Assembly: GCA_937926785.1 (NCBI GenBank)
Contig: CALBBQ010000024.1
Coordinates: 1-64,000 of the forward strand
Direction of reading: 5' to 3'
DNA length: 64,000 bases
From: an uncultured Bacteroidales bacterium
GTDB taxonomy: Bacteria > Bacteroidota > Bacteroidia > Bacteroidales > Tenuifilaceae
Position numbers and translations under genes: made by a program. Position 1 is the first letter of the stretch. Every line of letters starts with the position of its first letter. The notes below the pieces were generated by a model that did not search any database, had not been told where the DNA came from, and saw only the letters and a list, made by a program, of their open reading frames with translations. Below are positions 7,979 through 14,864 of this stretch, piece after piece.

Positions 7979-9109
7979 ATGAAATCTATCTTGCCAATAC
8001 TAGTATATCTCTTGTCGGTTCTCACTGCTTTTTCGCAAACCGATAGCACCATCAGGCTGATGTTTATCGGAGATGTAATGGGGCATGGTCCTCAAATCCA
8101 ATCGGCGTATGATAGCACAACCGGGCATTACGATTACACAGATGTTTTTTCAGAACTTAATGGTCTATTACGATTGGCAGATTTCGCCATAGCAAACCTG
8201 GAGGTTACTCTGGCAGGAGAGCCCTACACGGGGTATCCACAGTTCAGCTCTCCCGATGAGCTGGTCGATGGTTTGATGGTGGCAGGATTGAATGTGCTGG
8301 TTACAGCAAATAATCATTCCGTGGACCGGGGAGGCTCAGGTATTAAGCGTACGTTAGAGGTATTGCAAGGGAAAGGTATTCCTCATACCGGCACCTTCCT
8401 CGATTCTGCCGATAAAAACAGTCGTAATCCCATCATAATTGAAAAAAGCGGCATTCGTCTGGCTTTGCTTAACTATACCTATGGTACCAACGGCATACCT
8501 GTACCTTCACCCTATCTGGTTAATATGATTGATACGGTAGCCATGGCCATGGATTTTGCAAGGGCAAAGGATTTTGGGGTTGATGATATCGTTGTTTTTA
8601 TTCATTGGGGTAACGAGTATGAGCGTTTCCCCAATAAATATCAACAAAATCTGGCAACCTGGATGCAGAAAAAGGGGGTTAGAATTGTAATTGGTTCCCA
8701 TCCGCATGTGGTGCAAAAAGCGGAATTAAAGTTTACCGAGGATGATTATAAACTGGTAGTTTACTCTCTTGGAAATTTTGTTTCCAATCAGCGAAAACGA
8801 TACTGCGATGGTGGAATCATTGCCTATATTGAACTCCAAAAGGCTGCTAATAAAGTAAAAGTGTCCGGTGCCGGGTACATCCCCGTTTGGGTGAATGTGT
8901 ATACTAATAGTGTTGGAAAGAAGAAGTATAAAGTGTTGCCCGTTTCAGCTTTTGAAGCGGATAGCGGTAGCTATTTGAGTGCAGCCAGCGATTCGGCTTT
9001 TAAGACGTTTATCAACGATACCCGTGAACTGCTGAATGGCAGTAATACCAACTACCCTGAGGTTAGGTTTGATGCTGGGCAGTGGGTTTTTCCGATTCTT
9101 AATCGTTAA
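7979..9109 (+). CDS. CapA-family (PGA_cap) metallophosphoesterase-like protein, exported
   Basis: The 376-residue protein has a signal peptide (residues 1-19, ending AFSQ) and a CapA/PgsA-type domain of the calcineurin-like superfamily. Visible family motifs are FIGDVMGHG near 30, ANLEVTLAG near 77, TANNHSVDRG near 110, FIHWGNEYE near 205 and GSHPHVVQ near 235, which hold likely metal ligands (Asp, Asn, His). Named members take part in poly-gamma-glutamate capsule export, but no capB/capC genes are here, so a capsule role is unsupported. An in-frame TTG 48 nt upstream was rejected because it sits in the preceding terminator. Confidence 0.85.
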   Translation: MKSILPILVYLLSVLTAFSQTDSTIRLMFIGDVMGHGPQIQSAYDSTTGHYDYTDVFSELNGLLRLADFAIANLEVTLAGEPYTGYPQFSSPDELVDGLMVAGLNVLVTANNHSVDRGGSGIKRTLEVLQGKGIPHTGTFLDSADKNSRNPIIIEKSGIRLALLNYTYGTNGIPVPSPYLVNMIDTVAMAMDFARAKDFGVDDIVVFIHWGNEYERFPNKYQQNLATWMQKKGVRIVIGSHPHVVQKAELKFTEDDYKLVVYSLGNFVSNQRKRYCDGGIIAYIELQKAANKVKVSGAGYIPVWVNVYTNSVGKKKYKVLPVSAFEADSGSYLSAASDSAFKTFINDTRELLNGSNTNYPEVRFDAGQWVFPILNR

Positions 9110-9821
9110 TTAGCTCTCTGATTACCACCGAGGCTATCATGCACCCAAAAATGGGTGGCATGTAGGAGATGGTTCCAAGAGTAGTTTTCTTGTTGGGCTC
9201 ACCCTCACAGGGGCGAGTGGCATGCTCAGGCACCTCCTCGGGCGAGTATACTACTTTGAAGCCTTGTCGTATGCCCAACCTATGAAGTCGTTTACGAACA
9301 ATACGTGCCAGTGGACATCCGTTTGATTCGGAAATGTCCGATATTCGGATTTGGGTTGGGTCAACCTTGCCCCCACTCCCCATGGAGCTTACAACCCTAT
9401 GGCCTAACTTTAAAGCATCGTGAATGAGAAAAACTTTAGGCGAAAGGGTGTCTATCGCATCCACTACATAGTCGTACTTTTGGTTCAGGATGCTCTTTAA
9501 CCGTTCATCCCGAAGGTATTCCTGTATAATCGTGAGCTTTAGGTTAGGATTGATGTCCAGTAATCTTTTGCCCAGTAGCTCGGCTTTGGGTAAACCTATT
9601 GTGCTATGCAGGGCCGGAAGCTGCCTGTTGATGTTGGACTCGTGTATCGAGTCGCCATCGGCAATGGTAAGTGCACCGATGCCTGCACGGCAAATCTGCT
9701 CAGCTGCATAAGCTCCAACACCTCCAAGGCCAACAATCAGCACATGCTTTTGCGACAGCTTTACCAAACTCTCTTCTCCAAGAAGAAGTTTCGTTCTCTC
9801 GAGCCAGAGGGGGATAGCCAT
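9099..9821 (-). CDS. tcdA: tRNA threonylcarbamoyladenosine dehydratase (TcdA/CsdL-like, ThiF family)
   Basis: The 240-residue E1-like enzyme cyclises t6A37 of ANN-decoding tRNAs to ct6A using ATP. The nucleotide loop GLGGVG is at residues 31-36. It is followed by DGDSIHESNINRQLPAL with the adenylation arginine, DAIDTLSPK, and SNGCPLARIVRKRLHRLGI with the conserved C-terminal cysteine. The start at 9821 (MAIPLWLERTKLLLGEE) is the usual TcdA N terminus; an extension to 9860 is possible but less likely. It is convergent with the CapA-like gene (11-bp overlap) and downstream of tatD. Confidence 0.88.
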   Translation of the reverse strand: MAIPLWLERTKLLLGEESLVKLSQKHVLIVGLGGVGAYAAEQICRAGIGALTIADGDSIHESNINRQLPALHSTIGLPKAELLGKRLLDINPNLKLTIIQEYLRDERLKSILNQKYDYVVDAIDTLSPKVFLIHDALKLGHRVVSSMGSGGKVDPTQIRISDISESNGCPLARIVRKRLHRLGIRQGFKVVYSPEEVPEHATRPCEGEPNKKTTLGTISYMPPIFGCMIASVVIRELIND

Positions 9822-9896
9822 TTTACCAACAATTTGAATCAGCCACCGCAAAGGTGGCAATGTTTTTTTACTTAACCAAGAGGTAAACAGGTAGTG

Positions 9897-10565
9897 CTAG
9901 AGTGGTGAAATGCCAAAGAAGTTTCCAAAATTTTCATGGGTAACTTTTACCAGTTCTTCGAGGGTTAAATCCAGAATATCGGTGGCAGCATCGTAAACTT
10001 CGGTAATGGGCATTTCAGACTCATCTGTTTCAAAAAACAGACGGTTCAACGGTACTCTGGTTAGAGCCTCAGCAAGTTCGGGGCTGGCGAAGGTAATGGG
10101 AGCTCCAAAGGAGAGGTAATAGCCATTTTCCACGAGCTGAACTGCAACCTCGGGTTTTCCCCTAAACCCGTGGATAGCTTTTTTTATCTCTTTATACTTA
10201 CTTTCCGAGAGGATTAGGATAAGTTCGTTCCAGCACCGAACGCAGTGTATTACTACCGGTTTTCTGTTTTCAAGAGCAACCTGTAGCTGGGCTTTGAGTA
10301 TATCGAACTGTTTTGGTAGAGGGGCACCTTTGAGCCTGTCAAGTCCAATTTCACCTATTCCTATAATGTTCTTTTCCTGTGAAAGTGATTTTAGCTTTTC
10401 AACATTATTGAGTGTATGGTCCGATTCTGTGCTCCATGGGTGAATGCCTACCGTGGAGAGCTGATTGGGGTCAGTGCGATTAAATGTTTCAACATCGTAG
10501 GACACAACATGAATTGCATCTGAACTGAGGTGGGGTTTATGGGTATGAAAGTTGATGAGCTTCAC
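9897..10565 (-). CDS. TatD-family metal-dependent hydrolase
   Basis: The 222-residue protein belongs to the TatD/amidohydrolase TIM-barrel family, whose members act as 3'-5' DNases or phosphoesterases. The metal-binding H7-T-H9 pair opens the protein (MKLINFHTH). It is followed by GEIGLDR (Glu ligand), PVVIHCVR (His ligand), GFRG and FFETDES with the catalytic Asp. At 222 residues it is shorter than E. coli TatD (260), as are many Bacteroidota members. The start codon is GTG. It is followed 75 nt later by tcdA on the same strand. Confidence 0.85.
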   Translation of the reverse strand: MKLINFHTHKPHLSSDAIHVVSYDVETFNRTDPNQLSTVGIHPWSTESDHTLNNVEKLKSLSQEKNIIGIGEIGLDRLKGAPLPKQFDILKAQLQVALENRKPVVIHCVRCWNELILILSESKYKEIKKAIHGFRGKPEVAVQLVENGYYLSFGAPITFASPELAEALTRVPLNRLFFETDESEMPITEVYDAATDILDLTLEELVKVTHENFGNFFGISPL

Positions 10566-10595
10566 GGCTGAAAATAATTTAACATGAACCTATTG

Positions 10596-10865
10596 TCATT
10601 CTGTAATATAGAATTCGGAAAACGGATTTGTTTCCTTCTCAAAAACTTCAACATTATCAACCCTTGCCCTCGAGGGACCCATTTTGCATGTCCTGATAAG
10701 TTCGTCGAGCTGCTCCTGTGAACCTTGTGCCTCTATGTAAACATCTCCGTTTGGCATATTCTTTACAAAACCATTCAAGCCAATAGCTAACGCATTTCGG
10801 TAAACAAAGTACCTGAACCCAACTCCTTGTACTTTCCCCTTTACCGTAATTACTCTGGTTACCAT
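10596..10865 (-). CDS. acyP: acylphosphatase
   Basis: This is an 89-residue acylphosphatase, which hydrolyses carboxyl-phosphate bonds such as those of acetyl phosphate or carbamoyl phosphate. The signature GKVQGVGFRYFVYRNAL (about residues 10-26) contains the phosphate-binding arginine R18. GFVKNMPNGDVYIEAQG supplies the catalytic asparagine near 36. The ATG at 10865 is preferred over one at 10889 because a -7 element lies at 10894-10887, which would put transcription start inside any longer form. It may act on carbamoyl or acetyl phosphate in this carbamate-kinase-bearing organism, but that is inference. Confidence 0.92.
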   Translation of the reverse strand: MVTRVITVKGKVQGVGFRYFVYRNALAIGLNGFVKNMPNGDVYIEAQGSQEQLDELIRTCKMGPSRARVDNVEVFEKETNPFSEFYITE

Positions 10866-10886
10866 GTAAATTTTTGATAACTTTAC

Positions 10887-10894
10887 CAAAGTTA
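10887..10894 (-). promoter_or_regulatory. -7 element for acyP
   Basis: TAACTTTG on the minus strand matches TAnnTTTG and lies 21 nt before the chosen acyP ATG. No clear -33 was seen. Confidence 0.5.
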
Positions 10895-10902
10895 TTCAAA
10901 AA

Positions 10903-11409
10903 ATGAATTTAAAGATGGTTTTAGATTACATTTTACTCGTTTTGTCCATAGCCATGTTGTTACTTGGGGTAGTGGGGTGTGTGCTCCCCGTAATACCTGG
11001 CCCACCATTAGCATGGCTTGGGTTGCTGCTGATAAAGCTAACGTCCATGTCGCAAACCCAGTGGACAACGATCTTAGTTCTAGGGATTGCTACTGCTGTA
11101 GTAACTATAATCGACTATATGTTGCCCTCGTGGATAACAAAGAACATGGGCGGAAGCAGGTATGGAGCATGGGGTGCCATGCTCGGGTTGGTTGTCGGGC
11201 TGTTCCTTCTGGGACCAATTGGTGTTATTATAGGTCCATTATTAGGCGCCTTAGCTGGTGAATCATACTATAACAGTCGAAATGAAATAAAAACCAACCC
11301 ATGGCGCTCGGTGTTTGGGTCGTTTTTGGGATTACTCGTGGGAACAGGACTTAAACTGATAACTACCGGGGTTATTATCCTGGAATATATCAAGGGGGTG
11401 AGGCTATAG
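10903..11409 (+). CDS. DUF456 family membrane protein
   Basis: The 168-residue, glycine-rich integral membrane protein has the DUF456 hallmark GCVLPVIPGPPLAWLGLL (about 25-42). A later region, GAWGAMLGLVVGLFLLGPIGVIIGPLLGALAGE, is rich in small residues (about 87-120). Four to five hydrophobic segments are predicted by eye. Family function is unknown. It is divergent from acyP and ends exactly where the convergent RRM gene ends, with the two stop codons adjacent and no spacer. Confidence 0.82.
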   Translation: MNLKMVLDYILLVLSIAMLLLGVVGCVLPVIPGPPLAWLGLLLIKLTSMSQTQWTTILVLGIATAVVTIIDYMLPSWITKNMGGSRYGAWGAMLGLVVGLFLLGPIGVIIGPLLGALAGESYYNSRNEIKTNPWRSVFGSFLGLLVGTGLKLITTGVIILEYIKGVRL

Positions 11410-11703
11410 CTATTCCTCTGTTGTCTCTTTTTTCCCTTGCTCTTTCTTTTCAGGCCCCTGCTCAGCTTTCCTGAAAGCGTTGTTAACTTTGATGTTTCTC
11501 CCCTTTACCTGGGTGTCATTAAGTTCCTTGATCGCTTTGAGCCCGGCTTCGTCGTTATCCATTTCAACGAATCCGTAACCCTTGGATCTTCCGGTAGCCT
11601 TGTCAATAATGATTTTTACTGAAACCACATTTCCAAAAGGCGCAAAAAGGTTTTTAAGTTCTTCGGTAGTCATGGAATACGCGATGTTTCCTACATAAAT
11701 CAT
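11410..11703 (-). CDS. RRM-type RNA-binding protein
   Basis: The protein of about 97 residues has one RNA recognition motif. RNP2 is IYVGNI at residues 2-7 and RNP1 is KGYGFVEM near 40-47, both with the aromatic residues needed for RNA contact. A short charged tail rich in Lys and Glu (about 78-97) follows. Such single-RRM proteins are common in Bacteroidota and have been proposed as RNA chaperones or post-transcriptional regulators, similar to cyanobacterial Rbp proteins. The start at MIYVGN was chosen by family; a nine-residue extension to 11730 is possible. Confidence 0.88.
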   Translation of the reverse strand: MIYVGNIAYSMTTEELKNLFAPFGNVVSVKIIIDKATGRSKGYGFVEMDNDEAGLKAIKELNDTQVKGRNIKVNNAFRKAEQGPEKKEQGKKETTEE

Positions 11704-11760
11704 CATAATGGCAATAATTTTAATATCCAACTAAAATTAGTGTTAAAAAGTAAAAAAAGC

Positions 11761-11790
11761 AAAAAAAAAGCAGCTTTTTTCAAAGCTGCC
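11761..11790 (-). terminator. intrinsic terminator of arcC-arcB
   Basis: On the minus strand an 8-bp stem GCAGCTTT/AAAGCTGC (11789-11782 with 11777-11770) with a 4-nt loop is followed by nine T residues. It lies 20 nt after the arcB stop. Confidence 0.85.
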
Positions 11791-11811
11791 TTTAAAAAGA
11801 GTAATTTTACT

Positions 11812-12813
11812 TTATTGACCAAGTGTAGCTACCATTACTGCCTTGATGGTATGAACGCGGTTTTCAGCTTCATCAAATACGATTGAGGCATCGGATTCAA
11901 ATACCTCTTCAGTAACCTCCATCGATTCCAGCCCGAATTTTTGGTAAATTTCCTCGCCAACAGCGGTTTCGCGGTTGTGGAATGCCGGGAGGCAGTGCAT
12001 GAATTTGCAGTTGGGGTTTCCTGTGAGCTCCATGGCCTTGCGGTTAACCTGGTAGGGTTTAAGTAGTTTGATGCGCTCTTCCCACACGGATTCGGGTTCA
12101 CCCATCGAAACCCAAACGTCGGTGTATAGGAAATCGCAGCCCTTAACGCCTTCCTCAACGCTTTCGGTGAGAGTTATTTTAGCACCTGTTGTCTTGGCAA
12201 TTTCCTGGCAGGTTTTAACCAGTTCCTCTTTAGGCCAGCATGCTTTTGGTGCGCATGCCCTGAAATCCATACCCATTTTGGCAGCACCTACCATAAGGGA
12301 GTTACCCATATTATTACGGGCATCGCCAATGTAGCAGAAGGTTACTTCGCTAAGGGGTTTACTGCTATGCTCGCGCATGGTTAGGAAATCGGCTAGGATT
12401 TGGGTGGGGTGGAATTCGTTGGTTAATCCATTCCATACGGGAACACCGGCGTACTTAGCAAGAGTTTCAACTATTTCCTGCGAAAACCCTCGGTATTCAA
12501 TGCCATCATACATACGACCCAAAACCCTTGCAGTATCCTTCATCGATTCCTTTTTGCCCATTTGGGAACCCGAGGGACCCAGGTAGGTTACGTGCGCTCC
12601 CTGATCGAATGCTGCTACCTCAAAGGCACAACGGGTGCGGGTAGAATCTTTTTCAAATAGAATTACAATGTTTTTCCCTTTCAGCCTTTGCTGCTCAGTA
12701 CCAGCATACTTTGCTTTCTTTAAATCGGCCGAAAGGTCGAGCAGGAACTGAATCTCTTTTGGTGTAAAATCGAGCAGCTTCAGGAAGCTGCGGTTTCTTA
12801 AGTTGAACGACAT
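11812..12813 (-). CDS. arcB: ornithine carbamoyltransferase, probably catabolic
   Basis: The 333-residue enzyme interconverts ornithine plus carbamoyl phosphate and citrulline. The carbamoyl-phosphate loop STRTR is at residues 57-61, the ornithine-binding SMG motif is in VWVSMGEP near 230, and HCLPAF begins at H273. It directly follows arcC by 28 nt, the pairing seen in the arginine deiminase pathway, where carbamoyl phosphate is used to make ATP. Length and sequence also resemble anabolic ArgF/ArgI, and no arginine deiminase gene is in the window, so direction of use is inferred from context only. Confidence 0.88.
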   Translation of the reverse strand: MSFNLRNRSFLKLLDFTPKEIQFLLDLSADLKKAKYAGTEQQRLKGKNIVILFEKDSTRTRCAFEVAAFDQGAHVTYLGPSGSQMGKKESMKDTARVLGRMYDGIEYRGFSQEIVETLAKYAGVPVWNGLTNEFHPTQILADFLTMREHSSKPLSEVTFCYIGDARNNMGNSLMVGAAKMGMDFRACAPKACWPKEELVKTCQEIAKTTGAKITLTESVEEGVKGCDFLYTDVWVSMGEPESVWEERIKLLKPYQVNRKAMELTGNPNCKFMHCLPAFHNRETAVGEEIYQKFGLESMEVTEEVFESDASIVFDEAENRVHTIKAVMVATLGQ

Positions 12814-12841
12814 AGCTATTGGTTTTTAAGGTTGTCTCATT

Positions 12842-13801
12842 TTAATCTTCGTACTCCATGGTAATTTTGGTGCCATACGACATATCTTCGAGCTTGGTAG
12901 CCTCAGTAATCACACTCATTTTACCACCTCGTTCAATAAAGTTGAGGCAGGCACGAATTTTTGGAGCCATATTACCCTCACCGAACATACCCTGTTCCAG
13001 GTACTTAATAGTATCGGCGTGGTTCAGAAATTCAAGTTTCTGTTCGTTTGGCTTCTTGTAGTTAATGTAAACGTAAGGAACATCGGTAAGAATGTAGAAT
13101 TCATCGGCCTTTATCTCGGCAGCCATGAGCGCCGAGGCCAAATCCTTATCAATAACTGCTTCGGCGGGTCTGATGTTTTTTTCCTCATCAATGTAAACGG
13201 GTACTCCACCCCCCCCCGATGCAATCACAATGATACCCTGACGAACCAGCTGGTCGATAACCTTAATATTCAGAATGCCAATGGGTTTAGGCGAAGGAAC
13301 TACACGGCGCCAGCCACTTCCGGTATCTTTCACTTCCTCTTTGAAAATCCAGCCCTTTTCGGCAGCCAGGGCATCGGCTTGGGCTTTATCATAGATTCGG
13401 CCCACACGTTTGGTTGGGTTACTGAAAGCTGGGTCGTTGTGGTCAACGATAACTGGGGTTACCAGGCAGCACACCTCGCGATCGATTCCGTGCTTCTTGA
13501 GCACATTCCTGAGCATGCGCTCAATCATGTAACCAATTCCTCCCTGCGAATCCGCAACGCAAATGTCCAGGGGCATTTGGGGTATGCCGTACATCTGTTC
13601 CCCGGCATCGTTTCGCATCAATATGTTACCCACCTGGGGGCCGTTTCCGTGGCTAATAACCAGGTTGTAGCCCTCTTTGATGAGGTAAACCAGATTCTCA
13701 AGGGTGTCGGTGGTGTTCTGTTCTTGCTCATCGATGGTTCCCACCTGGTTCCCACGCAAGAGGGCGTTTCCGCCTAACGCTACTACAGCTAATTTGCTCA
13801 T
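12842..13801 (-). CDS. arcC: carbamate kinase
   Basis: The 319-residue amino-acid-kinase family enzyme makes ATP from carbamoyl phosphate and ADP, releasing ammonia and CO2. VALGGNALLRG (about residues 5-15), SHGNGPQVGNI (about 49-59), the glycine run ASGGGGVPVY near 210 and LTDVPYVYINY near 250 all match the carbamate kinase fold. The start at ATG 13801 (MSKLAVVALGGNA) is preferred to a TTG two codons upstream. It is the first gene of the arcC-arcB unit, with a -7 element 35 nt upstream. Confidence 0.93.
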   Translation of the reverse strand: MSKLAVVALGGNALLRGNQVGTIDEQEQNTTDTLENLVYLIKEGYNLVISHGNGPQVGNILMRNDAGEQMYGIPQMPLDICVADSQGGIGYMIERMLRNVLKKHGIDREVCCLVTPVIVDHNDPAFSNPTKRVGRIYDKAQADALAAEKGWIFKEEVKDTGSGWRRVVPSPKPIGILNIKVIDQLVRQGIIVIASGGGGVPVYIDEEKNIRPAEAVIDKDLASALMAAEIKADEFYILTDVPYVYINYKKPNEQKLEFLNHADTIKYLEQGMFGEGNMAPKIRACLNFIERGGKMSVITEATKLEDMSYGTKITMEYED

Positions 13802-13835
13802 AAACAAAAAGTTAATATTTGATATTTTTAAACCA

Positions 13836-13843
13836 CAAAGCTA
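13836..13843 (-). promoter_or_regulatory. -7 element for arcC-arcB
   Basis: TAGCTTTG on the minus strand fits TAnnTTTG and lies 34 nt before the arcC ATG. No good -33 element was found. Confidence 0.5.
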
Positions 13844-14105
13844 AAAAATTTTTACAATCCTAATAAAAATACACGTGATGTTCATATTGCACTCAACGCT
13901 TTAGGCGTATGTTTAATAACATGTTTTATGGGTTTTCCAAAATAATGTCATGTTTTTGCCATGCCACTCCCTAGTTTTGCTGTAATTAGAAATGCGATGA
14001 TGTTTGTAGTATAGGCAATTTGTCGTCGGGTGGTATATTTGATTATTGCCTGTGTTGTGCATTAAAAAATTTTCTAACTTTAACAGTTAATTTTAAATCA
14101 GCCTA
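13844..14105. other. divergent intergenic region, arcC / lipoprotein gene
   Basis: No gene could be supported here. On the plus strand TATATTTG at 14034-14041 fits the -7 consensus and could start the lipoprotein transcript with a leader of about 58 nt; a weaker copy (TAACTTTA) lies nearer the gene. No operator or riboswitch fold was recognised. Confidence 0.4.
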
Positions 14106-14798
14106 ATGAGAGTAGCGCCATATTTTATTAGCGTTGGGATATTATTCATACATTTAGTATCGTGTGGGTCAAAGCACTCAAAAAACATAACTGAGGGGGT
14201 CATTGAGTATGATATTGATTACGACAGCGTAACCCTGAGTCGCATTGATAAAAAGGTGTTACCAAGTTCGCTGGTTGTTCAGTTCCAGGACAATAACACC
14301 ATAAACACCATTGAGGCGCTATCGGGTGCAGTAACCATCTCTATTATAAGCCAGCCGCGGAAACGTGAGTTTGTAACCTTGCTAAAGGTATTCAACAAGA
14401 AGCTTTACCACGATGAACCTTATACCGAAGGGCTTTACCCGGCACTTTACGCACGCATACCCAAAGTAGTGATTGATAGCCTAAATCAGGAGTGTAATTT
14501 TTTAGGTTTCAAATGTTTCAGGGTTCAAGGGTACTATGTTGATAATCCCGACTCGCGGTTCGAAATTATCTACACAAATGATATTTCTATAGATAATCCC
14601 AACCAGAATACCCCATTTGAGGGTATTGAGGGAGTAATGCTTGCTTTCAACCTACGGTTAAGCAAGGTTAACATGTTTCTTAAAGCCAGGGAAGTTCGTA
14701 AGTCACGCATCTCCGGTAAGGCTTTTACTATTCCCGATGACTATAAGCGGGTTGATCTGCAAACCATGACAGATTTGCTTTACCTGCTTCAACAATAA
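14106..14798 (+). CDS. hypothetical lipoprotein
   Basis: The 230-residue protein has a lipoprotein signal peptide with lipobox LVSC (Cys at about residue 20), so it is probably anchored in the outer or inner membrane facing the periplasm. The mature part has alternating polar and hydrophobic strands (for example GVIEYDIDYDSVTLSR near 31-46), which resembles the large, diverse group of Bacteroidota lipoproteins of GLPGLI/DUF4412-like beta folds. No specific family was recognised. It is 66 bp upstream of ftsK on the same strand but has its own likely promoter region. Confidence 0.7.
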   Translation: MRVAPYFISVGILFIHLVSCGSKHSKNITEGVIEYDIDYDSVTLSRIDKKVLPSSLVVQFQDNNTINTIEALSGAVTISIISQPRKREFVTLLKVFNKKLYHDEPYTEGLYPALYARIPKVVIDSLNQECNFLGFKCFRVQGYYVDNPDSRFEIIYTNDISIDNPNQNTPFEGIEGVMLAFNLRLSKVNMFLKAREVRKSRISGKAFTIPDDYKRVDLQTMTDLLYLLQQ

Positions 14799-14832
14799 AT
14801 ACCATTACCACATCTAAAATCTATTTAAGTAC

Positions 14833-14840
14833 TATTTTTG
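14833..14840 (+). promoter_or_regulatory. -7 element for ftsK
   Basis: TATTTTTG matches TAnnTTTG, 24 nt before the ftsK ATG. No clear -33 was seen. Confidence 0.45.
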
Positions 14841-14864
14841 TTCGTGTTTTACCCTTTTTAAAAT

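Noticed and set aside
7979..9109. Poly-gamma-glutamate capsule locus
   Set aside because: Only a CapA-like gene is present; capB and capC are absent and the neighbours are unrelated.
13019..13777. Open frame of 252 codons on the plus strand
   Set aside because: It is antisense to arcC, which is a clear carbamate kinase. No family features were seen in the plus frame.
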